This document shows, piece by piece, positions 1 through 6,228 of a stretch of DNA of 15,190 nucleotides. Within the stretch, counting starts at the first letter, position 1. The number at the start of each line of letters is the position of its first letter. The notes under the pieces were generated by a model that was not told the origin of the DNA, searched no databases, and saw only the letters and a program-made list of their open reading frames with translations. Source of the stretch: DASUTB01 sp036374835 (GTDB lineage: Bacteria > Actinomycetota > Actinomycetes > Jiangellales > Jiangellaceae); the NCBI GenBank assembly GCA_036374835.1, contig DASUTB010000128.1, positions 1-15,190 of the forward strand, given 5' to 3'. The translations under genes and the position numbers were made by a program.

Positions 1-42
1 GCCACTGATGCCCCCGCCGATCACCACAACGTCGACAGCCAC
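1..42 (-). CDS. FAD-dependent oxidoreductase, N-terminal 14 residues; probably protoporphyrinogen oxidase (HemG/HemY)
   Basis: Only the first 14 codons lie in the window and the gene runs off the left edge. Starting from a GTG at 42 on the minus strand, they read MAVDVVVIGGGISG. This is a Rossmann beta strand plus the GxGxxG dinucleotide-binding turn that opens FAD flavoproteins. GGGISG at the extreme N-terminus is typical of HemY-type protoporphyrinogen oxidases, which oxidise (copro)porphyrinogen late in heme synthesis. The divergent hemE one gene away supports this. An AGGA-like SD lies 4-5 nt before the GTG. Any other amine-oxidase-fold flavoprotein would look the same over 14 residues, so the flavoprotein call is firm and the specific enzyme is inference. 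Confidence 0.6.
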   Translation of the reverse strand, partial: MAVDVVVIGGGISG

Positions 43-132
43 GGTTCCTAGCTAAGCAGACCGCCGCCCGGACCCGCTGAACGGCCGGTGCCGGCAACCG
101 TAGCCGGATCGTGACCGAACGGCCGCAACCGG

Positions 133-163
133 TTGATCCACAGCTGCGTCCGAGCAGTACAGA
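133..163 (+). promoter_or_regulatory. weak candidate promoter for the DUF4349-hemE unit
   Basis: TTGATC at 133-138 and TACAGA at 158-163 are separated by 19 nt, about 40 nt before the DUF4349 start. The -10 is a poor match and the spacer is long, so this is a tentative reading of the divergent 43-204 intergenic region. Confidence 0.2.
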
Positions 164-195
164 CTACGGCGCACCGACGCCGGTCACTACGGCAT

Positions 196-200
196 GGAGG
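196..200 (+). promoter_or_regulatory. Shine-Dalgarno of the DUF4349 gene
   Basis: GGAGG ends 4 nt before ATG 205. It selects 205 over the in-frame ATG at 133. The 205 start also places a lipoprotein signal peptide exactly at the N-terminus. Confidence 0.75.
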
Positions 201-204
201 CATC

Positions 205-1143
205 ATGCGACGGATACGACTCTTGGCGGGGACGGCGGCCCTCGGACTGGCGCTCGTTGCCTGCTCCGGTGCCGACGACGCCACGGCCGAGGACGCCGAT
301 ACCGCCGAAAACGGTGCGTTCGACGACGAAGCCGACATGGAACCGCCAGCCGACGAGGACCGCTCCGAGGAGGGCGATGCCGGCGACGACAGTGCGGGCG
401 CCGGTGAATCGGCCGAATCGGACGCGGCGACGGCCGTCGATGAGACGTCGATCCAGGGGGCCGAGGACGGCCGTCACATCATCTACAACATCGACCTGTA
501 CATCGAGACCGAGAACCTCGTCCGATCGACGCAACAGGCCATCGCGCTGGCCGAGTCCGCGGGCGGGTTCGTCGCGCGCGAGGACACCTTCGGTGACGAA
601 TCCGCGACGCTCACCCTGCGGGTACCGGCCGACGATCATGCGTCGATAGTCACCCAACTCGAGAACCTCGGCGAGGTCATCGAACGCAGCCGGCACGCGG
701 AAGACGTCACCTCCGAGGTCGTGGACGTCGACGCGAGGATTCAGTCCCAGGAGCGCAGCATCGCGCGCATCAGGCAACTCCTCGACGAGGCCGGCGACCT
801 CGGCGACATCGTCTCGATCGAGGCCGAGCTCGCGCGCCGCGAAGCGAACCTCGACTCGCTGCTCTCGCGCCAGGCCGAGCTCGGCTCGCTCACGACGCTG
901 GCCACGATCACCGTGACGTTCGCTCAGGAGGGCGAGGCGAGCCTCGACGCCGACTCCGACGATCCCCCGACATTCCTCAGCGGTCTGGAGAGCGGCTGGA
1001 ACGCGTTCGTGGCGGCGGTGACGTACGTGAGCGCCGGGTTCGGAGCAGTGCTGCCGTTCCTCGCCGCGGCGGCCGTCGTCGGTGCACCGTTCCTGGTCCT
1101 GCGGCGCCGTAAGAACGCCGAGAGTGCGAGACTCGTGGAGTGA
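205..1143 (+). CDS. DUF4349-type lipoprotein with C-terminal membrane helix
   Basis: Predicted 312-residue envelope protein of unknown function. Residues 1-20 are a lipoprotein signal: two Arg, a hydrophobic stretch, and the lipobox LVAC with Cys20 as the lipidation site. Residues 21-90 are a very acidic, Ala/Asp/Glu-rich and probably disordered linker. Residues about 90-240 form the globular part, with a predicted helical coiled-coil around 170-228 (VDARIQSQERSIARIRQLL and following). Residues about 266-299 are a hydrophobic segment ending in an RRRK stop-transfer cluster. This layout, an N-terminal lipobox, coiled coil and C-terminal helix, is that of DUF4349 proteins; the family assignment is from memory of the pattern. 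Its stop overlaps the hemE start by 4 bp (GTGA), so the two are very likely cotranscribed and translationally coupled. A link to heme metabolism is only positional. Confidence 0.8.
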   Translation: MRRIRLLAGTAALGLALVACSGADDATAEDADTAENGAFDDEADMEPPADEDRSEEGDAGDDSAGAGESAESDAATAVDETSIQGAEDGRHIIYNIDLYIETENLVRSTQQAIALAESAGGFVAREDTFGDESATLTLRVPADDHASIVTQLENLGEVIERSRHAEDVTSEVVDVDARIQSQERSIARIRQLLDEAGDLGDIVSIEAELARREANLDSLLSRQAELGSLTTLATITVTFAQEGEASLDADSDDPPTFLSGLESGWNAFVAAVTYVSAGFGAVLPFLAAAAVVGAPFLVLRRRKNAESARLVE

Positions 1144-2159
1144 ACGACGCTCCTCTCCTACAAGCATGCCGAGGCGAGAAGCCGGCCAGGACGCCTGTGT
1201 GGTTCATGCGCCAGGCCGGCCGGTCGCTGCCCGAATACCGCAAGGCCCGGTCCGGAATTGCAATGCTGGACGCCTGCCTGCGGCCCGACCTTGCGACCGA
1301 GATCACGCTACAGCCGGTACGCCGCTACGACATCGATGCCGCGATCTTCTTCTCCGACATCGTGGTGCCGCTCAAAACGGTCGGTGTCGACGTCGAGATC
1401 AAGCCGGGGGTGGGGCCGGTTCTCGGCACACCGATCCGCAGCCGTGACGAACTCAACGTGTTGCGCCGTCCCGAACCGGCCGATCTCACGCCGATCGACG
1501 AGGCGGTCCGCGGTGTCGTGTCCGAACTCGATCCGCAGGTGCCGCTCATCGGCTTCGCGGGCGCGCCGTTCACCGTCGCGTCCTACCTTGTCGAGGGCGG
1601 GCCGTCCCGCCAGCATCCGCGCACCAAGTCGCTCATGCGATCCGATCCCGAGCTGTGGCACGACCTGATGGCGCGGGTGGCGGCGATCTCCGCCGAGTTC
1701 CTCGTGACGCAGGTCCGCGCCGGCGCCCGGGCCGTCCAGCTCTTCGACTCGTGGGCCGGGGCACTGTCCGCGGCGGACTATGCGACGTACGTCCAGCCGC
1801 ACAGCGCCACCGTCCTCGAAGCGCTCGCCGGGTTCGACGTGCCGCGGATCCATTTCGGGGTCGGGACGTCCGAAATCCTGCCGCTGATGGCCGCCGCCGG
1901 TGCCGACGTGATCGGTGTGGATTGGCGGTTGCCGCTCGACGAGGCCGCCTCCCGGGTGCCCGGCGTGCCGCTGCAGGGCAACCTCGACCCGGCGCTGCTG
2001 TTCGCGGACTGGCCCGTCATCGCCGCGGAGATCGACCGGATAATCGGCGAGGGCACGGCCGCGCCGGGGCACATCTTCAACCTGGGGCACGGCGTCCTAC
2101 CCGACACCGACCCGGCCGTACTGGCTCGCGTTGCCGACGCGGTCCATTCGCACACCTGA
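1140..2159 (+). CDS. hemE: uroporphyrinogen decarboxylase
   Basis: Cytoplasmic enzyme that decarboxylates the four acetate side chains of uroporphyrinogen III to give coproporphyrinogen III, the branch-point step into heme. The 339 residues match the family's usual length. The signature PVWFMRQAGRSLPEYR lies at 19-34 and includes the substrate-binding arginines R24 and R28. The catalytic Asp is D73 in FFSDIVVP, the conserved Tyr is Y149 in GAPFTVASYL, and the C-terminal His is H317 in HIFNLGHGVLP. The GTG start overlaps the upstream stop by 4 bp. Its own SD is weak, so translation probably depends on coupling to the DUF4349 gene. The gene converges on the small membrane-protein gene that ends at 2209. 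Confidence 0.97.
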   Translation: MNDAPLLQACRGEKPARTPVWFMRQAGRSLPEYRKARSGIAMLDACLRPDLATEITLQPVRRYDIDAAIFFSDIVVPLKTVGVDVEIKPGVGPVLGTPIRSRDELNVLRRPEPADLTPIDEAVRGVVSELDPQVPLIGFAGAPFTVASYLVEGGPSRQHPRTKSLMRSDPELWHDLMARVAAISAEFLVTQVRAGARAVQLFDSWAGALSAADYATYVQPHSATVLEALAGFDVPRIHFGVGTSEILPLMAAAGADVIGVDWRLPLDEAASRVPGVPLQGNLDPALLFADWPVIAAEIDRIIGEGTAAPGHIFNLGHGVLPDTDPAVLARVADAVHSHT

Positions 2160-2202
2160 CGCCTGACTCGCCGGGTTTGGTCCGATCACACTCTGCGGGC
2201 TC

Positions 2203-2223
2203 GCGCGGTCATTCCCCCCGCGC
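2203..2223. terminator. weak hairpin at the hemE / small membrane gene convergent junction
   Basis: GCGCGG (2203-2208) and CCGCGC (2218-2223) can pair over a 9-nt loop that holds the stop codon of the minus-strand gene. There is no U-tract. It is the only structure I see in the short gap after hemE. Confidence 0.25.
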
Positions 2224-2454
2224 ATCGGGCCGGCGATTTCGCTGCCCGGACAGTCCACCGCTCAGCGCCAGCAGCAATCGCGCGGCGAGGGCGACGGCGA
2301 CGAGGGTGAGTACGCCGAGGACTGCCACCTCGAGGCCGGTGCGGGGACTCGGTGGTGCTTGCACGACCTTCCCCAGCGTTCCTATGAGCACGATCGACAG
2401 CCCGACGAGCGTCCAGAACGCCAACCGCGCGCGGCGGTACGGGCGGTTGGTCAC
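2209..2454 (-). CDS. small two-helix membrane protein, third gene of the cytochrome b operon
   Basis: Predicted 81-residue protein that I do not recognise. After a basic start (VTNRPYRRAR) there are two hydrophobic segments, about 11-31 (LAFWTLVGLSIVLIGTLGKV) and 41-64, separated by a short Pro/Ser loop (QAPPSPRTG). The tail is polar and basic, giving a hairpin topology with both ends probably cytoplasmic. The GTG start at 2454 overlaps the cytochrome b stop by 4 bp (GTGA), which fixes this start; the longer upstream extension of the frame is an Arg-rich shadow of the cytochrome b C-terminus. Tight coupling suggests a small accessory subunit or assembly factor of the cytochrome b complex, but that is inference. 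No heme-binding CxxCH or metal motif is present. Confidence 0.7.
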   Translation of the reverse strand: MTNRPYRRARLAFWTLVGLSIVLIGTLGKVVQAPPSPRTGLEVAVLGVLTLVAVALAARLLLALSGGLSGQRNRRPDARGE

Positions 2455-3533
2455 AAGTGCGCCTCCGGGGTCGTGACGATAGCGATGATCGTCAGCGCGA
2501 TGATCGCCGCCACCGCCAGTGCGGTCGCGGAGATCACAACGGGACGCTGCCGCCAGATTCGCCGCGGACTGCGGTCCGCGAACGGCAGCAGGACGAGCAG
2601 GCCGAATAGGACGACGCCACCCCACAGGATTGCCGGCAGCCCGAACCAGTTCTCCAGTGCGTACATCCACAGGAACGGCCACGGCGGCTTGGTGACCTCG
2701 ATGCCCTCCACCGGCGTGGGCCCGATCGCCGGCGGGAACAGCACGGCGACGATACTCAGGGCTCCCACCACGACCAGACCGAACGCGCCGGCCCGGCCCA
2801 GGTGGCCGGTGAACGGATGCTGCCCCTCGCGGGCCCTGCCTGCGGGCGGGATTGCGGGATGCTCCGAGATCCCGTGCCGCTTGATCAACAACGCGTGCAG
2901 GACGAACAGCACGATGATCAAACCGGGGACGATCACGACGTGGGCGTCGTAGAGCCGGACCAGGATCGGCAGGCTACCGGCGACCTCGGGCGTGAACCAG
3001 TACCCCAGCCCGCCGAGCAGTTCGGCGACCTCGATGTTGTGCGCCAGCGCCTCGAAGCCCTCCTGGTCCCATTTGAGCACGGTGCCGGTGAACAACGCGG
3101 CGATGACCAGTGCGAACATGGTCACGCCGACCAGGTAGTTGCCCTCCCGCGGGCGCTTGTACGAACCATGGAAGATCACCCGCAGCAAGTGCAGGATCAC
3201 CAGCACGTACATTGCCTGCGCCGACCAGAAGTGCAGGCTCCGCGAGAACGTACCGAGCCACACATCCGCCAAACCACGAATCGACTGGTTGGCCGCCTCC
3301 GGGATCGGGTTGTAGAACTGGGCGAGATAGACGCCGGTCACCAGGAGGACGAGGAAGCTCAGGGCCGTGAGCGCGCCCAGGCTCCAACCGAGCCGGTTCG
3401 CATGGTCCGGCACCGGATACCGCAACGCGTCGATGCCCAGGCGTTCGTCCACGGCGGCGAGCAGCCGGTGCGGCCAACCCCGCCGCTCACTCTGCGTATC
3501 GGTACGGCGCTCACCGTGCACGCCGGTGGTCAT
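2451..3533 (-). CDS. fused seven-helix cytochrome b (b6/subunit IV type)
   Basis: Integral membrane di-heme cytochrome b, 360 residues from ATG 3533. Helices A-D (about 51-73, 98-121, 133-154, 196-217) form the b6 core and E-G (about 249-268, 296-318, 331-353) the subunit-IV-like part, fused in one chain. The heme ligands are visible: H101 and H115 in helix B (13 residues between), H198 and H213 in helix D (14 between). The 14-residue spacing is the b6 pattern. The quinol-site PEWY position appears as PPWP in TKPPWPFLWMY. The start overlaps the upstream gene's stop (ATGA, 3530-3533). Such proteins normally pass electrons from quinol through a Rieske protein and cytochrome c; neither is encoded in the window. 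The cytochrome b call is secure, the complex it belongs to is not known. Confidence 0.93.
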   Translation of the reverse strand: MTTGVHGERRTDTQSERRGWPHRLLAAVDERLGIDALRYPVPDHANRLGWSLGALTALSFLVLLVTGVYLAQFYNPIPEAANQSIRGLADVWLGTFSRSLHFWSAQAMYVLVILHLLRVIFHGSYKRPREGNYLVGVTMFALVIAALFTGTVLKWDQEGFEALAHNIEVAELLGGLGYWFTPEVAGSLPILVRLYDAHVVIVPGLIIVLFVLHALLIKRHGISEHPAIPPAGRAREGQHPFTGHLGRAGAFGLVVVGALSIVAVLFPPAIGPTPVEGIEVTKPPWPFLWMYALENWFGLPAILWGGVVLFGLLVLLPFADRSPRRIWRQRPVVISATALAVAAIIALTIIAIVTTPEAHL

Positions 3534-4108
3534 CGCGTCTCCCCGGGAGCAGTGGCGCTCCGGCGCAACTGCCGCATGGTCACCGACGGCCGGAGCCACC
3601 AGGCCAGCGCCACGCCGCCAAGTATGGCTGCCGCCGACAGGGCGAGCAGTGCGACTTCGCCGCCGCCGACCGCGCTGTCGGGCTCGTACTCATCCAGCAC
3701 GACCGTGGTACCCGTCTCGGCACCCGCGGCGAAAACAGGCTGGCCGGGCTCCCCCGAACTCTCGCCGATCTCCTCGGGCACACCGATGCCGGCGGCCGGC
3801 CCGGCGCCAATAGCGGTCTGCAACGACTCGCGAGCCTCCGCGAGCTCGCCGTCCTCCAGCGCGGCCGCCGCTTCCTCCACGAGCTCGACGTCGACGCCCT
3901 CGTGCTCCTCCGCGTCGAGCGCCCGCTCGACGTGCTCCTCGATCTCGTGGACGTCGTCCGGTTGGTTGACGATCAACGCTATGGCCTGCAAGACCAGGTC
4001 GCGCGCTGGAACTTCATCCTCGCCGTGTGCCACGGCCGAAACAGCAGAAGCCAACGTCAAGAAGGCAGCTGCGGCTCCCGCGATGAGCATCCGACTGATC
4101 GCGCGCAT
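3530..4108 (-). CDS. exported single-pass membrane protein, first gene of the cytochrome b operon
   Basis: A 192-residue protein of a family I do not recognise. Residues 1-27 are a Sec signal peptide (MRAISRM, a hydrophobic Ala-rich core, then SAVA), with likely cleavage before HGEDE, which would leave His28 as the mature N-terminus. Residues about 34-100 are acidic and predicted helical (QPDDVHEIEEHVERALDAEE and following), perhaps a helical pair. Residues 101-150 are a Gly/Pro/Glu-rich linker. Residues about 151-171 are a transmembrane helix (EVALLALSAAAILGGVALAW), followed by a basic cytoplasmic tail. There is no CxxCH heme c site and no Rieske cluster motif. GGGAGG lies 7 nt before ATG 4108. 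The 4-bp overlap with cytochrome b suggests it is a periplasm-side partner of that protein; this role is inferred from position only. Confidence 0.8.
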   Translation of the reverse strand: MRAISRMLIAGAAAAFLTLASAVSAVAHGEDEVPARDLVLQAIALIVNQPDDVHEIEEHVERALDAEEHEGVDVELVEEAAAALEDGELAEARESLQTAIGAGPAAGIGVPEEIGESSGEPGQPVFAAGAETGTTVVLDEYEPDSAVGGGEVALLALSAAAILGGVALAWWLRPSVTMRQLRRSATAPGETR

Positions 4109-4115
4109 CGGTCAA

Positions 4116-4121
4116 CCTCCC
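4116..4121 (-). promoter_or_regulatory. Shine-Dalgarno of the exported protein / cytochrome b operon
   Basis: On the minus strand GGGAGG stands 7 nt before ATG 4108. It is the only clear SD in this three-gene operon; the two downstream genes rely on overlapping stop/start codons. Confidence 0.7.
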
Positions 4122-4181
4122 GACAGGGTGATCGTTCATGATCACCAGTTGCGCAGCGCAGTAAACTCACCGTAGACCCTT

Positions 4182-4197
4182 TCGACGCGAACGTCGA
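4182..4197. repeat. perfect 6-bp inverted repeat in the divergent intergenic region
   Basis: TCGACG (4182-4187) and CGTCGA (4192-4197) flank a 4-nt loop. Read on the minus strand the loop is TTCG, so a transcript of the cytochrome b operon leader would form a CG-closed UUCG tetraloop hairpin. It lies 74-89 nt before the start codon at 4108. It could equally be an operator for either divergent unit. Confidence 0.4.
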
Positions 4198-4337
4198 GAC
4201 CCAAAGGTCGATAAGGATCACAGCGACCGAGCCGGCCGACCGTCCGTACACCGATCGTGACCGAACCACAATTGATCACCGACGGCGACACGTTGTCCCA
4301 TTCACGCGAGTTCCGTGATATCCGCGATCTAGAGACG

Positions 4338-4343
4338 TACGCT
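4338..4343 (+). promoter_or_regulatory. candidate -10 box of a leaderless DUF3000-rnd transcript
   Basis: TACGCT fits the actinobacterial TANNNT -10 and ends 7 nt before the GTG at 4351. The transcript would therefore start at or next to the first codon. No SD precedes the GTG, which agrees with leaderless translation. I see no convincing -35. Confidence 0.45.
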
Positions 4344-4350
4344 CCGAAGT

Positions 4351-4941
4351 GTGGAGCCCAGCAGCGGCACCAGCCGCCGCCGTGATGACACACCGCCCGG
4401 ATTCCGTGCCGCGGTGCAGTCGCTGCGCGCCGTCCAGCTCCGGCCCGAAGTCATCATCGAACAGACCGCGGCCCCCAAGCGTCTCGCGCCGTACACATTC
4501 GCGATGACCGCCGAAGTCGACGACGAGACCGCGACCGGGCGGCTCGTCCTGCTGCACGACCCGGGCGGGCAGGAAGCGTGGCAGGGCCAGTACCGCCTCG
4601 TCACCTTCGTGCGCGCCGGACTCGAGGCGGAGATCGCCGCGGATCCGATGGTGCTGTCGGTTGGCTGGTCGTGGCTGACCGAGGCGCTCGAGGAGCGCCA
4701 CGCCGGGTACATCGCGCCCAGCGGCACGGTCACACGTGTGTCGTCGGAATCGTTCGGCGGCATGGCGGATCGGCCGGCGACCGCTGAGATCGAGATCCGA
4801 GCGTCCTGGACCCCTCTCGAAACCGATATGGGCCCGCATATGCTGGCCTTTGGTGATGTACTGACGACCGCGGCGGGGTTGCTGCCGCTTCCTGCAGGAG
4901 TTGTTCCGATGCCAACACAGCGAGGTGCGCGGCGTCGGTGA
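4351..4941 (+). CDS. DUF3000 family protein
   Basis: A 196-residue cytoplasmic protein of unknown function, matching the actinobacterial DUF3000 family (Rv2680-like) in length, sequence character and position directly before rnd. Visible features are the N-terminal FRAAVQSLRAVQLRPEVIIEQ, a central stretch with LVLLHDPGGQEAWQGQYRLV, the Trp-rich VGWSWLTEALEERHA at about 108-123, and a C-terminal ASWTP...DMGPHMLAFGDVL. There is no signal peptide, membrane helix or recognisable catalytic motif. The GTG start at 4351 is supported by family-like length and a -10 box placed for leaderless transcription. The stop overlaps the rnd start by 4 bp (GTGA), so the pair is coupled. A function linked to RNA processing is suggested only by that conserved pairing. 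Confidence 0.85.
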   Translation: MEPSSGTSRRRDDTPPGFRAAVQSLRAVQLRPEVIIEQTAAPKRLAPYTFAMTAEVDDETATGRLVLLHDPGGQEAWQGQYRLVTFVRAGLEAEIAADPMVLSVGWSWLTEALEERHAGYIAPSGTVTRVSSESFGGMADRPATAEIEIRASWTPLETDMGPHMLAFGDVLTTAAGLLPLPAGVVPMPTQRGARRR

Positions 4942-6143
4942 CCCCAACTCCCACCCCGTTGGTCGAACCTCGCGACGGGTTACCGACCATTGTCGCCGAC
5001 CAGGACCGGCTCGCGACGGTCGTCGACGCGTTCGCCGCCGGATCGGGTCCGGTGGCGATCGATGCCGAGCGTGCTTCGGGCTACCGGTACGGGCAGCGTG
5101 CCTACCTCATCCAGTTGCGCCGTGTGGGAGCCGGTACGTCACTCATCGACCCTATTGCCTGCGGCGACCTCTCCAAGCTCGGCAACGCGATCGCCGATGC
5201 CGAATGGGTGTTGCATGCCGCCAGCCAGGATCTGCCCTGCCTGGCCGAGGTGGGCATGCGTCCGTCCCGGCTCTTCGACACCGAGCTCGCCGGCCGGCTG
5301 CTGAACTACCCGCGGGTCGGTCTCGGACCACTGGTCGAGGAGGTCCTCGGCTTTGCGCTCGAGAAGGGTCACTCGGCTGTCGATTGGTCGACGCGTCCGC
5401 TGCCCGCCGACTGGCTGCGCTATGCGGCGCTGGACGTCGAACTGCTCACCGACCTGCGTGAGGTGCTGGTCGCGCAACTCGAAGAGGCCGGCAAGCTCGA
5501 ATGGGCCGAGGAGGAGTTCGCGGCCGTCGCGTCTGCCAGCCCGCCCGAGCCGCGGCCGGATCCGTGGCGCCGGACGTCGGGCCTGCACCGGGTACGCGAC
5601 CGGCGTCAACTCGCCGCGGTGCGGGCGCTATGGAGCGCGCGGGACGAGCTGGCCCAGGAACGCGACATCTCGCCCAAGCGGCTCCTGCCCGACGCCGCGA
5701 TCGTCGAGGCCGCGCTGACCCGTCCGAAGTCCGCGCGCGAACTCGCCGCGCTGCCGGTGTTTCGCGGCCGGGCTCAGCGCCGCGAGATGAAGCGGTGGTT
5801 CGCCGCCGTGGCATCGGTGCGCGAGATTCCGGACGCGGAATTGCCGGAGCTGACGCGGCGGTACGACGGCCCGCCGCCGGCGCGCACATGGGCGTCCCGT
5901 GATCCGGCGGCCGCCGACCGGCTCAGCGCCGCGCGTGCCGCGATGGCCGAAATCGCTGAGCAACACTCGCTTCCGGTGGAGAATCTGCTCTCCCCGGAGA
6001 CGCTGCGCCGGGTCGCCTGGGATCCTCCAGACCCGGTAACCGAGGACGCCGTCGCGACGGCACTGACCGAGTGGGGCGCTCGCCCGTGGCAGGTCCGTCT
6101 CACGGCGTTGGCCGTCGCGACCGCATTCGCCGCCTCGGAATGA
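4938..6143 (+). CDS. rnd: ribonuclease D (DEDDy 3'-5' exonuclease with HRDC domain)
   Basis: A 401-residue exoribonuclease of the RNase D family, which trims 3' ends of structured RNAs such as tRNA precursors using two metal ions. The DEDDy residues are all visible: D42 and E44 in AIDAERASGYRY, D98 in HAASQDLPCLAE, and Y162 and D166 in RYAALDVELL. An HRDC nucleic-acid-binding domain follows at about 219-295 (VRDRRQLAAVRALW ... LAALPVFRGRA), then a helical C-terminal extension. The GTG start overlaps the DUF3000 stop by 4 bp. The last codons (GAA TGA) coincide with the first bases of the intergenic repeat at 6138. All catalytic residues are intact, so I expect an active enzyme. Confidence 0.95.
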   Translation: MTPTPTPLVEPRDGLPTIVADQDRLATVVDAFAAGSGPVAIDAERASGYRYGQRAYLIQLRRVGAGTSLIDPIACGDLSKLGNAIADAEWVLHAASQDLPCLAEVGMRPSRLFDTELAGRLLNYPRVGLGPLVEEVLGFALEKGHSAVDWSTRPLPADWLRYAALDVELLTDLREVLVAQLEEAGKLEWAEEEFAAVASASPPEPRPDPWRRTSGLHRVRDRRQLAAVRALWSARDELAQERDISPKRLLPDAAIVEAALTRPKSARELAALPVFRGRAQRREMKRWFAAVASVREIPDAELPELTRRYDGPPPARTWASRDPAAADRLSAARAAMAEIAEQHSLPVENLLSPETLRRVAWDPPDPVTEDAVATALTEWGARPWQVRLTALAVATAFAASE

Positions 6144-6154
6144 CCATGTAAAGC
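6138..6154 (+). repeat. 3'-end repeat motif, copy 1 (after rnd)
   Basis: GAATGACCATGTAAAGC, one base different from the copies at the fadB and transporter ends. It begins in the last codon of rnd and contains its TGA stop. It is followed by a tail with GAATCCCGGC. Confidence 0.75.
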
Positions 6155-6177
6155 TCCTGAATCCCGGCTTTACGTGG
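6144..6177. terminator. hairpin between rnd and the FAD oxidoreductase, probable bidirectional terminator
   Basis: CCATGTAAAGC (6144-6154) pairs with GCTTTACGTGG (6167-6177), 11 bp with one G-T pair, over a 12-nt loop. It starts directly after the rnd stop and sits between convergent genes. There is no U-run, which is common for actinobacterial terminators. Confidence 0.6.
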
Positions 6178-6178
6178 C
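6167..6178 (-). repeat. 3'-end repeat motif, partial copy (downstream of the FAD oxidoreductase)
   Basis: On the minus strand this reads GCCACGTAAAGC and continues CGGGATTC, matching the core and tail of the other copies. It lies about 50 nt past the oxidoreductase stop, in that gene's orientation, and is the right arm of the rnd hairpin. Confidence 0.5.
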
Positions 6179-6194
6179 TTGTATGCCGCGCAAT

Positions 6195-6210
6195 GCCGGT
6201 GAACACCGGC
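6195..6210. repeat. perfect palindrome in the rnd / FAD oxidoreductase gap
   Basis: GCCGGTG (6195-6201) and CACCGGC (6204-6210) flank AA. The two-base centre is too tight for an RNA hairpin without opening a pair. It may form a smaller hairpin that helps termination of the minus-strand gene, or it may be a protein site. Confidence 0.4.
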
Positions 6211-6228
6211 CAACGGACCTTAACCTGA

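Noticed and set aside
187..1167. A minus-strand frame opposite the DUF4349 gene
   Set aside because: No motif and no SD. The plus-strand frame has a lipobox, an SD and coupling to hemE.
2455..2682. N-terminal extension of the small membrane protein to 157 residues
   Set aside because: The added part is an Arg/Pro-rich shadow of the cytochrome b C-terminus. The GTGA overlap at 2451-2454 gives a better start.
2802..4175. A 457-codon plus-strand frame opposite the cytochrome b operon
   Set aside because: It is low-complexity Ser/Ala/Thr and Arg-rich, while the minus strand encodes a cytochrome b with all heme ligands in place.
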